The translations under genes and the position numbers were made by a program. From Chlamydia trachomatis (GTDB lineage: Bacteria; Chlamydiota; Chlamydiia; Chlamydiales; 2-12-FULL-49-11), in NCBI GenBank assembly GCA_945870925.1, contig CAMBTZ010000061.1:1-8058 (forward strand): a DNA stretch of 8,058 nt, written 5' to 3'. Each line of letters starts with the position of its first letter. The first letter of the stretch is position 1. This document shows, in pieces, positions 1 to 6,229 of this stretch. A model generated the notes under the pieces. It had not been told where the DNA came from. It saw only the letters and a program-made list of their open reading frames with translations, and did not search any database.

Positions 1-1177
1 TTACTTGGTTTGAATCTGTTATTTTTTTTCCCTTTAGATAGGCACCCTGATTTTGTATCAATCTTCTTACTTCACTTTTTGAGCTAAGAAGTCCTGATTT
101 TAGCGCAACATCTACATATAATTTTCCTAATACATCGTCAGAATCCAACACGATATTAGGCATATTTTCTGCTGCAAGCACTAATTCATCTTCACGAAAA
201 TCCATTTTTCCAGGAGTAATTGCATGCGTAGCTGCAAGCGCCTCTTTTAAACCGGATTCTCCATGCACAAGCCGAGTTACCTCAGCAGCAAGTCTTTTTT
301 GCGCAAAATTAGCCTCAGAAGCAATCTTTTTTTCAATAGCAGTTATCTCATCCATTTCTAGAAGCGTTAACATTTGAAGCATACGAATGACATCATTATC
401 TGAAACTCTTATAAGATATTGATACATTTCAAATGGCGATGTGAGCTCTTGCTTGAGCCATACAGCACCTTTTTCACTCTTTCCAAACTTTTTTCCATCT
501 GATCTTACTAAAAGCGGAAATGTTAATCCATAAACACTCTTTTTACCAAGTCTTCTTGTGAGATCAATTCCTGCAGTAATATTCCCGTACTGATCACTTC
601 CCCCAATCTGAAGTAAGACCCCATATTTTTCATTTAAATAATGAAAATCATAGCCTTGCAAGATCTGGTAACTAAATTCAGTAAAACTCATCCCCTCTTC
701 ACTATTTACTCTATTTTTCACACTCTCTTTAGAAAGCATTGGACCAAGACGAAACTGCTTACCTACATCGCGCAAAAATTCAATTACATTCATTTTCGAA
801 AACCAATCATAGTTATTCACAATCTGAGGCGCTGCTGTTGGATGATTAAAGTCTAAGAATTTTTTTAAAATATTCGTGAGAGACTCAACATTTTCCTGAA
901 TCTCTTCAGCGGAACGTAAGGGTCTTTCAAGATCCTTTCCCGATGGATCTCCAATAAGGCCTGTCGCACCACCAACTAAAATTATAGGTTTATGCCCAAA
1001 ACTTTGAAGCTTCATTGCTGCAATAATTCCGACCCAATTGCCTAAATGGGGACTTGTTGCAGTAGGATCAATTCCAAAATAGAACGGAGTAGGTTTTTTT
1101 AAAATTTCCTTAAGATCCTCGCTTGTAGACTGTTCTACAAACCCCCTTTCAGTAAACCAATCAAACACTGTTCTCAT
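1..1177 (-). CDS. tyrS: Tyrosyl-tRNA synthetase, C-terminal end cut by window edge
   Basis: This class I aminoacyl-tRNA synthetase charges tRNA-Tyr with tyrosine in the cytoplasm. The visible 392 residues begin MRTVFDWF. They contain the class I signature as HLGN (residues 44-47, after GIDPTA at 35-40), the tyrosine-pocket motif GGSDQYGN (192-199) and the KMSKS loop as KFGKS (230-234), all normal variants for bacterial TyrRS. The region after about residue 340 (VALKSGLLSSKSEVRRLI) is an S4-type RNA-binding domain that contacts tRNA. The frame is open to base 1 with no stop. Since the family is about 410-420 residues, only some 20-30 residues are missing. The start codon lies inside the stop of the upstream small gene (ATGA overlap), so translation is probably coupled to it. 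No frameshift was seen. Identification is secure; only the C-terminus is unknown. Confidence 0.97.
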   Translation of the reverse strand, partial: MRTVFDWFTERGFVEQSTSEDLKEILKKPTPFYFGIDPTATSPHLGNWVGIIAAMKLQSFGHKPIILVGGATGLIGDPSGKDLERPLRSAEEIQENVESLTNILKKFLDFNHPTAAPQIVNNYDWFSKMNVIEFLRDVGKQFRLGPMLSKESVKNRVNSEEGMSFTEFSYQILQGYDFHYLNEKYGVLLQIGGSDQYGNITAGIDLTRRLGKKSVYGLTFPLLVRSDGKKFGKSEKGAVWLKQELTSPFEMYQYLIRVSDNDVIRMLQMLTLLEMDEITAIEKKIASEANFAQKRLAAEVTRLVHGESGLKEALAATHAITPGKMDFREDELVLAAENMPNIVLDSDDVLGKLYVDVALKSGLLSSKSEVRRLIQNQGAYLKGKKITDSNQV

Positions 1178-1470
1178 TTAGGGCTTTTAATCTCCGTTTG
1201 CAGCTGCATTGCAACTTTAGAAATTCTTGCGCTGACCTCAGCTGTATTTTTATTCTCATCAAAAAGGGAGATATTTTTTGTACGTAGAACAACTCTCTGC
1301 GGAGCATGCCGAGCTATCCAACGATGAATTTCCATATTTTTTCTTTCAAGCGCCTGGACAGTGATCTTCCTTTCAAGCTCTAAAAGCCGCTTTCTAAGCT
1401 TTTCTCTAGCCTTTTTTGTTTTATCACTCTCTTCCGCTAACGCCTTAATGACTTGACTGGTACCTTTCAT
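1174..1470 (-). CDS. Small charged helical protein of unknown function, coupled to tyrS
   Basis: I do not recognise this 98-residue protein. Residues 8-50 are dense in Lys, Arg, Glu and Leu (for example KKAREKLRKRLLELERK) and should form an amphipathic or coiled-coil helix. A less charged central part (WIARHAPQRVVLRTKNISLF, about 51-70) is followed by a second predicted helix (AEVSARISKVAMQLQTEI). There is no signal peptide, membrane segment or cysteine. The ATG at 1470 is preferred over a TTG at 1482 because a GAGGA ribosome-binding site sits 5 bases upstream of the ATG and would fall inside the longer reading. Its TGA overlaps the tyrS ATG by four bases, so the two genes are very likely co-transcribed and translationally coupled. 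Chance reading is unlikely given the ribosome-binding site, the overlap and the coherent amphipathic composition, but homologues could not be searched. Confidence 0.72.
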   Translation of the reverse strand: MKGTSQVIKALAEESDKTKKAREKLRKRLLELERKITVQALERKNMEIHRWIARHAPQRVVLRTKNISLFDENKNTAEVSARISKVAMQLQTEIKSPK

Positions 1471-1475
1471 CGCTT

Positions 1476-1480
1476 TCCTC
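1476..1480 (-). promoter_or_regulatory. Ribosome-binding site deciding the start of the small gene
   Basis: GAGGA on the minus strand lies 5 bases before the ATG at 1470. It directly follows the alternative TTG codon (1482-1480), so it can serve only the ATG. This supports a 98-residue rather than a 102-residue product. Confidence 0.65.
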
Positions 1481-1518
1481 AACTAATTTCTACCCAGTCT
1501 AATCTACACTTGTTTTAG

Positions 1519-1547
1519 TTGCTATGAAAAATGTGTTCTTCCATTAT
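1519..1547 (+). promoter_or_regulatory. Candidate sigma-70-type promoter for rpiA
   Basis: TTGCTA (1519-1524), a 17-base spacer and CATTAT (1542-1547) match the housekeeping consensus at four of six positions in each box. Transcription would begin near 1554, giving a very short leader before the AAGGAG at 1560-1565. The whole divergent gap (1471-1569) must also hold the promoter of the leftward pair. A weak minus-strand candidate is TTTTCA, 18 bases, TAGATT. AT-rich sequence makes such matches easy to find by chance. Confidence 0.3.
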
Positions 1548-1569
1548 GAAAATATAAGCAAGGAGATCA

Positions 1570-2256
1570 ATGACACACGAGCTAGAGAAGCAAGCTATTG
1601 CTAAAGAAGCAGTTAAGTTAGTAAAATCAGGAATGATCATTGGACTTGGATCTGGTTCAACTGCAGCTTTTTTTATTAAAGCTCTCAAAGATCATGTTCT
1701 AAATGAATCACTTAACATCTCATGCGTAGCCACATCCCTCCTGTCTAAAGAACTAGCTACAGATCTTATCCCGCTGACAGATGAGTCTTTACACAACGAA
1801 ATCGACATTACTTTTGATGGAGCCGACCTTATCGACCTAAAGACTTTTCATCTTATTAAAGGTGGCGGCGGAGCTCTCTTACGCGAAAAAATTGTAGCCG
1901 GAAGCTCAAAACAAAACATAGTTTTAGTAGATAGTTCAAAGCTAGCCTCCCCATTACAAGGATTTCCGGTAGCCCTTGAAATCGTTCGATTTGGATACGA
2001 ATCTACGGTTCACAGAATCAATAAATTAGGTTATAAAGGCCACATCAGACATAAAAACAATAAAGCGATCCTTTCGGACAATGACAACTATATCTTCGAT
2101 CTCATTTTTGAAGGCCCCATAGAAGACCCTCTAAAACACCATTTACGGCTAAAAAACACCTTAGGTGTTATAGAGACAGGCTTTTTTCTAGAAACTGCCA
2201 CAAAGGCCTATATAGCCTACCCGGATGGCAAAATCGAAATTAAGGAGAGACCATGA
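1570..2256 (+). CDS. rpiA: Ribose-5-phosphate isomerase A
   Basis: RpiA interconverts ribose 5-phosphate and ribulose 5-phosphate in the non-oxidative pentose phosphate pathway, in the cytoplasm. The 228-residue product is close to the usual 220-230. It has the phosphate-binding loop GLGSGSTA (25-32), the active-site stretch DGAD (83-86, matching E. coli Asp81 and Asp84), KGGGGALLREK (97-107, with Lys97 and Glu106 matching catalytic Lys94 and Glu103), DSSKL (121-125) and the C-terminal GVIETGFF (199-206). All expected catalytic residues are present. One departure is Leu87 directly after DGAD, where a polar residue, commonly Glu, is usual. AAGGAG at 1560-1565 supports the start. The stop overlaps the next gene's start (ATGA), so the two form an operon. 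Confidence 0.96.
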   Translation: MTHELEKQAIAKEAVKLVKSGMIIGLGSGSTAAFFIKALKDHVLNESLNISCVATSLLSKELATDLIPLTDESLHNEIDITFDGADLIDLKTFHLIKGGGGALLREKIVAGSSKQNIVLVDSSKLASPLQGFPVALEIVRFGYESTVHRINKLGYKGHIRHKNNKAILSDNDNYIFDLIFEGPIEDPLKHHLRLKNTLGVIETGFFLETATKAYIAYPDGKIEIKERP

Positions 2257-2669
2257 ACCAAATGCTATTTCCAACCACATTCCAAAAAATCATCCACGCA
2301 ACACAATATACCGTTTTCATCCTCGCAGCCCAGGATAAAGAATTTGCTATTTACACAACCCCTTCCACAGGAGAATTTGTGCAAAGACTCTTTACCGACA
2401 AACCCTATGTTCGCCCCCAAACCCTTGACCTTCTAGGATCAATCTGCAGCGGTCTTGATATAACACCCCTTCAACTCGTAATTCACGACGTAAGTGAAGC
2501 TGTCTACTACTGCAAACTTTTTCTAACCCAACCCTCAGGTGACCACCAAAAGATCCTAGAGCTTGACACCCGCCCTTCTGACGGACTAGCCTTAGCTCTA
2601 ATTTATAACCTACCCATTTATTGCACTCAAACCCTTCTAGAAAAAACAGAAGGTTACGAAGCGCAATAA
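2253..2669 (+). CDS. DUF151 / bifunctional nuclease family protein
   Basis: This 138-residue protein belongs to the DUF151 (BFN, DNase-RNase, PF02577) family. Some plant and bacterial members are reported to have nuclease activity, but the bacterial role is poorly defined. The family hallmarks are RPQTLDLL (54-61, usually RP.THDLL), a following region resembling the usual helix and strand (VIHDVSEAVYYCKLFL), and the signature LDTRPSDGLALAL (104-116) leading to PIYC. The length fits the single-domain family. AAGGAG at 2242-2247 supports the ATG at 2253, although an in-frame ATG three codons later is possible. It overlaps the end of rpiA by four bases, so it is co-transcribed and probably translationally coupled. 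The sense strand is unusually C-rich compared with the flanking genes. Family assignment is confident; the biochemical role is not. Confidence 0.88.
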   Translation: MNQMLFPTTFQKIIHATQYTVFILAAQDKEFAIYTTPSTGEFVQRLFTDKPYVRPQTLDLLGSICSGLDITPLQLVIHDVSEAVYYCKLFLTQPSGDHQKILELDTRPSDGLALALIYNLPIYCTQTLLEKTEGYEAQ

Positions 2670-2722
2670 CCCATAAAATGCTTAGCTTAAATTACATGCA
2701 GTTATATCATGCTTGAATATTA

Positions 2723-2751
2723 TTGTAATTAAATATTAATTATGTTATTAT
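2723..2751 (+). promoter_or_regulatory. Candidate promoter for the lipase-like gene
   Basis: TTGTAA (2723-2728), a 17-base spacer and TATTAT (2746-2751) form a reasonable sigma-70-like pair. The predicted transcription start near 2758 would give a leader of about 30 bases. Because the tract is almost pure AT, chance matches are likely. Confidence 0.35.
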
Positions 2752-2766
2752 TAATCTATTATTAAT
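2746..2766. repeat. 10-base direct repeat TATTATTAAT, two copies
   Basis: TATTATTAAT occurs at 2746-2755 and again at 2757-2766, one base apart, which places the copies one helical turn from each other. The first copy overlaps the candidate -10 box. It could be a regulator site or simple low-complexity AT sequence. Confidence 0.4.
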
Positions 2767-2789
2767 ATAAATTAACAACCGACATAATT

Positions 2790-4061
2790 ATGCTACCTTG
2801 CTTATATAACAACCGTAATTCACCCTACAGCCTACCAGAGGTTTCCTGTAGCAGGGTTGCGCCTAGCAATAAACCGAATCGACTTTCTATCGACACCCGG
2901 ATAACACGCACCTTAACAGGACACTTATCTTCATCTCAAGCCTCCCCATTATCTCCAAGAAAATATTTAGAAAATGGGCTACACGAGGATTTCATAAACA
3001 TCATGACCGCCGTCAAAAATAAAGAGATAACTTTAGCTGAGGGTGAAATAATCAAACTTGAATTAATTTCAAAAATACTTTCTTACGATGTGCTTCCAAC
3101 TATTTTAACACTACCCACAATAATAGATAATTCGTACCAATTAATAACTTTTTCAGTCGAAATTATGTTATTACACGACGGAAATAGAGGGTATAATATC
3201 CTCCCTATGAGTGGAAAGGATAAAATATCTCCAATAATGCTATTTCAAGGGACCTCTATAAAAACATCCTCAGGCTCTCTTGTTGCAGACCTTGGATTTA
3301 GTGCAATTAAACAAGATTTATTCAGTCTTGAATTCTTTCCAGCACATGACGTCGGAAGGCAAGTAGTGGAAAAAGGCTCAACATATATTTCAAATCTTCT
3401 CAAATCAAATCAAGAGCGTGGATTTAAAAAATCTATCATGACAGGACATAGTCTTGGCGGAAAATTAGCTAGTAGCTTTGCTATTGATGGACAGAACCCG
3501 GAATATATAGATCTTGTTATTACTTTTAATGCACCCGGAATCACAAAAAATGAATTAGATAAGTATAGACAGCTAGAAAAACCCTTTGAAGCACTTGCAT
3601 ATACCACTGAAGGTGATTATATTGGAAATCTAATTGCACCTCGAAGGTTTTATAAGAAACAAATTACAATCCAACCGAAAGATATACCTCTTAAACTGAA
3701 GACTAAACATACCACCTGCGTATTATCATCTAAGGATTATACTTTAAAAATTGAAGCCCCTCCGCTCACACGAACCCGCCTGAAATTACTTAGAACCTTT
3801 TTACGCTTTATTCTAGTCGGTTTTATTGTAAGTTTTGCCTACAGATTCTTTGTATTATTAATTCCGGCTATTGCTGTGGAAATTATCCATAAAACAAAAG
3901 TTTGGGATAAGGTTGAACCTTCACATAAAGCAGCCCATACCTACCGAAATGATCTAAATAATACGCACACTGAAGAACAAAAAAACGAACTTACTTCGCA
4001 GTTCTATTACAATTATCTAAATACAGGTAATGGATATTTGGAAAAGAAGGAAGAAGAATAA
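2790..4061 (+). CDS. Class-3-lipase-like alpha/beta hydrolase with C-terminal membrane segment
   Basis: This 423-residue protein resembles class 3 (triacylglycerol or phospho-) lipases. It has an oxyanion-hole-like FQGT (152-155; family form FRGT) and a nucleophile elbow GHSLGG (219-224) with Ser221 as the likely nucleophile. Asp276 in EGDYIGN is a plausible second triad member, and His383 or His379 (SHKAAHTY) a plausible third. Residues about 337-367 are strongly hydrophobic and could be one long transmembrane helix or a tight hairpin. The tail is charged and ends KKEEE. The first 60 residues are rich in Ser, Pro and Arg and look disordered, with no classical signal peptide. No Shine-Dalgarno precedes the ATG; an in-frame stop at 2763 limits extension and the next Met is residue 73. 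A host-directed or membrane-lipid role is inference only. It ends one base from ptsH, which is convergent. Confidence 0.75.
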   Translation: MLPCLYNNRNSPYSLPEVSCSRVAPSNKPNRLSIDTRITRTLTGHLSSSQASPLSPRKYLENGLHEDFINIMTAVKNKEITLAEGEIIKLELISKILSYDVLPTILTLPTIIDNSYQLITFSVEIMLLHDGNRGYNILPMSGKDKISPIMLFQGTSIKTSSGSLVADLGFSAIKQDLFSLEFFPAHDVGRQVVEKGSTYISNLLKSNQERGFKKSIMTGHSLGGKLASSFAIDGQNPEYIDLVITFNAPGITKNELDKYRQLEKPFEALAYTTEGDYIGNLIAPRRFYKKQITIQPKDIPLKLKTKHTTCVLSSKDYTLKIEAPPLTRTRLKLLRTFLRFILVGFIVSFAYRFFVLLIPAIAVEIIHKTKVWDKVEPSHKAAHTYRNDLNNTHTEEQKNELTSQFYYNYLNTGNGYLEKKEEE

Positions 4062-4062
4062 A

Positions 4063-4347
4063 TCAATAACTCATATGGAATTTGTTCTTAGCAAGCTCAA
4101 TTAGAGCGGCAATGCAAGCATCTGCATCTTCACCTTCTGCTTCAATTCGAATTTTCGCCCCTCTTGCTGCTGCTAACATAAGAATGCCCAGGAGTGATTT
4201 CGCATTAATTGATAGATTCTGGTAATGCAGAGTTACTTGCGCTTTAAAGTTAGAGACGCACTTAACTAATTCCGTTGCAGGCCTTGTGTGAAGACCCTTT
4301 TCATTTAAAACCACAAAAGAGTCTTTGATCTTTAATTTCTGAAGCAT
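4063..4347 (-). CDS. ptsH: Phosphocarrier protein HPr
   Basis: HPr takes phosphate from PEP via enzyme I onto a histidine and passes it to EIIA-type proteins. In many bacteria a regulatory serine is also phosphorylated by HPr kinase. The 94-residue product has the active-site motif GLHTRPA (18-24) with His20 equivalent to His15, and the regulatory-site region INAKSLLGIL with Ser51. The His-to-Ser spacing of 31 is the same as in B. subtilis (15 to 46). It is slightly longer than the usual 85-90, with about five extra residues at the N-terminus. It starts 12 bases after pepF and is probably co-transcribed with it. The only purine-rich site, AGAGG, ends a single base before the ATG, which is unusually close, so initiation may rely on ribosomes leaving pepF. 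No enzyme I or sugar EII gene is in the window. Confidence 0.95.
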   Translation of the reverse strand: MLQKLKIKDSFVVLNEKGLHTRPATELVKCVSNFKAQVTLHYQNLSINAKSLLGILMLAAARGAKIRIEAEGEDADACIAALIELAKNKFHMSY

Positions 4348-4359
4348 ACCTCTGTCATC

Positions 4360-6126
4360 TTACTTTTTGGGAAGATTTTTTAATAGTAAATTTTTCCATG
4401 TTGATATAAGTCCTGTTAACGACTCTTTTTTTGTAATATCTAAACCGGTCTCCTTTAATAAATCAACTGGATACAAGCTCCCTCCCGACGAGAGAAACTT
4501 CAAATATTTTTCAGGCCCCTCTTTTTTCACTTTATCAACTAGAGAATAGGCAGCTGCAATCCCTGTTGCATATTGATAAACATAAAAATTATAATAAAAA
4601 TGAGGGATCCGCATATACTCAAATGTAAGCTCATCTTCAATCTCCAAATGGGGTCCAAAGTAGGCAACATTCAACTTTCTATACTCTTCTTTCAATCGAT
4701 CCGGCGTTAAGGGAACCTGCTTTTCTAAAAGCTCGTGAATTGTCAGTTCAAATTCAGCAAACATCGTCTGTCTAAAAAATGTAGTTCTGATACCTTCTAT
4801 TTGTTGATTAAGAATATAGGACCTCTCTTTATCAGAGGTCATCTTTGTAAGCAAATGTTCATAAGTTAAACGCTCATGAAAGGTTGAAGCAATCTCAGCT
4901 AGAAATATAGGGTAATGGGCATAGTGGTAGGGTTGCCCTTTGTTACTGTAAAATGAATGCATGCTATGACCAGCTTCATGAGAAAGGGTAAGCAAATCTG
5001 CAATCGTCCCTTGATAATTTAGTAAAATATAGGGCATCGAGTCATAACATCCACTTGAATAGGCTCCCGATCTTTTACCCTTGTTCTCATATACATCGAC
5101 CCACCTATCTGTTTTTAGGCCGGCGCGAACTCTATCTTGATACTCCTTACCTAATATTGCAACAGATTCTACGACAATATCTACCGCTTCATCGTAAGGA
5201 AAAATTCGATCGCAATCCTGCACTAAAGGAACCATTAAATCCCAATAATGAAGCTTATCAACACCAAGAATCTCTTTTCTCATTTTAACATATTCGTGCA
5301 AGGGAGCTAGATTCTCTCTCACTGTTTCAATTAAAGTCCTGTAGACTGCAACGGGGATGTGATGTGGTGCTAGGGCTGCAATTAAGCAGTTGTCATATTT
5401 TCGAACTTTCTGAGTAAATATATGAGTTTGCACTTGACCTGCAACAAGCTCAGTAATCGTGTTTTCAAATTTATGAAATGTTTGATGGAGTGTCTTAAAT
5501 GAATTTTCTCTCAAAACCCGATCTTGCCCTTTCATATATTTCTGATATAAGGCATGAGTCAATTCTAGTTTATCTCCATTTTCATTAAGAACATCGGGAA
5601 ATGTAAGATCGGCATTATTAAATAAGGAAAAAGCTTTTTGCGGAATACCCCGAATTTGCCCGGCAAGCGCTAGTATCTCCTCTTTATCAGTACTTAGAAT
5701 GTGCGCTTTTTGCGCAAAAAGTTTTTTTAAATAAAAATCGTATTTTGGAATTGAAAGAGCACAATCTAATTGTAAAATCTCAGACTCTAACCAAGCAGTT
5801 TTGTGAGAGAAGTCATGAAATAGCGATTCAATTTTATCATACATTTCTTTAAAAAAATTATTAGTAAGGTCCTCGTCTTTTTTAAGATGAGCATATGTGT
5901 AAAGCTTTTCTAATTCTCTTGAAATTTCAAAACAGGAATCTAAAGTTTTTTCTAAACGTTTTCCCCCTTCTTCAAGTTTACCCTTACCTTCAAGCACCTC
6001 TTTCCAGCCTAGATTGGCCTTTTTTAGTAGTCCTAGATAATTTTTTTCCCAAGCCTCGCTTGTTTGGTAAATCTTTTTTAGATCCCAAGTAGTTGCTACT
6101 TCTTGCTCTTCTCGTTTCTTAGCCAT
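4360..6126 (-). CDS. pepF: Oligoendopeptidase F, M3B family zinc metallopeptidase
   Basis: PepF is a cytoplasmic zinc endopeptidase that cleaves short peptides, usually of about 7-17 residues, and contributes to peptide recycling. The 588-residue product matches the family length of about 600. The zinc site HEAGH is at 383-387 (His383, Glu384, His387), with the third ligand Glu411 in EIASTFHE. Other family blocks are GKRSGAYSSG (350-359), ILLNYQGT (367-374), FRQTMFAEFE (451-460) and the C-terminal IPHFYYNFYVYQYATG (507-522). All catalytic residues are intact. The start begins MAKKREEQ and is preceded by a G-rich GGGTGGG about 5 bases upstream, a weak ribosome-binding site. It is divergent from groES across 103 bases and followed by ptsH. 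A neighbouring pepF is also found beside groES in C. trachomatis (CT112 and CT111). Confidence 0.97.
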   Translation of the reverse strand: MAKKREEQEVATTWDLKKIYQTSEAWEKNYLGLLKKANLGWKEVLEGKGKLEEGGKRLEKTLDSCFEISRELEKLYTYAHLKKDEDLTNNFFKEMYDKIESLFHDFSHKTAWLESEILQLDCALSIPKYDFYLKKLFAQKAHILSTDKEEILALAGQIRGIPQKAFSLFNNADLTFPDVLNENGDKLELTHALYQKYMKGQDRVLRENSFKTLHQTFHKFENTITELVAGQVQTHIFTQKVRKYDNCLIAALAPHHIPVAVYRTLIETVRENLAPLHEYVKMRKEILGVDKLHYWDLMVPLVQDCDRIFPYDEAVDIVVESVAILGKEYQDRVRAGLKTDRWVDVYENKGKRSGAYSSGCYDSMPYILLNYQGTIADLLTLSHEAGHSMHSFYSNKGQPYHYAHYPIFLAEIASTFHERLTYEHLLTKMTSDKERSYILNQQIEGIRTTFFRQTMFAEFELTIHELLEKQVPLTPDRLKEEYRKLNVAYFGPHLEIEDELTFEYMRIPHFYYNFYVYQYATGIAAAYSLVDKVKKEGPEKYLKFLSSGGSLYPVDLLKETGLDITKKESLTGLISTWKNLLLKNLPKK

Positions 6127-6160
6127 TTAAGCCCACCCATATTTTTTTTAAAAATTAGCA

Positions 6161-6190
6161 ATGTCAGCAAAATCTAATTTCTGCTATGAT
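6161..6190 (+). promoter_or_regulatory. Candidate groESL promoter with extended -10
   Basis: TGC directly before TATGAT (6185-6190) makes an extended -10 element. ATGTCA (6161-6166), 18 bases upstream, is a partial -35 box (four of six). Transcription would start near 6197, giving a leader of about 33 bases before the groES ATG, with AAGGAG at 6216-6221. No full CIRCE operator (TTAGCACTC, 9 bases, GAGTGCTAA) is present. The same 103-base gap must also carry the pepF promoter, for which I see no convincing boxes. Confidence 0.5.
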
Positions 6191-6206
6191 ATCAACCAAT
6201 ATTGAT
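6191..6206. repeat. Short inverted repeat at the groESL transcription start
   Basis: ATCAA (6191-6195) and TTGAT (6202-6206) are inverted across 6 bases, and an overlapping perfect 8-base palindrome CAATATTG lies at 6197-6204. It sits immediately after the candidate -10 box, where an operator could act. It is short and AT-rich, so chance is possible. Confidence 0.35.
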
Positions 6207-6229
6207 TAATTTAAAAAGGAGAAGAAATC

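Larger units (their letters stand above)
2670..2789. other. AT-rich intergenic region without a clear terminator
   Basis: This gap of 120 bases separates the rpiA operon from the lipase-like gene and is mostly A and T from about 2710 on. I find no GC-rich hairpin followed by a T run, so factor-independent termination after the DUF151 gene is not evident. The bases just before the ATG at 2790 contain no Shine-Dalgarno-like purine run. Confidence 0.6.

Noticed and set aside
641..856. 71-codon open frame on the plus strand inside tyrS
   Set aside because: It is antisense to conserved TyrRS sequence and has no ribosome-binding site or recognisable domain.
2670..2720. Possible terminator after the DUF151 gene
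   Set aside because: The repeated CATGC words here are direct rather than inverted repeats, and no stable GC stem with a T run can be drawn.
3410..3607. 65-codon open frame on the minus strand over the lipase nucleophile region
   Set aside because: It overlaps the conserved GHSLGG coding region in antisense and looks like a shadow.
5055..5288. 77-codon open frame on the plus strand inside pepF
   Set aside because: It is antisense to intact PepF sequence and has no independent support.
6137..6156. T-run then A-run in the pepF-groES gap as a terminator
   Set aside because: The stem would be pure AT, and it lies at the 5' ends of both divergent genes, where a terminator is not expected.
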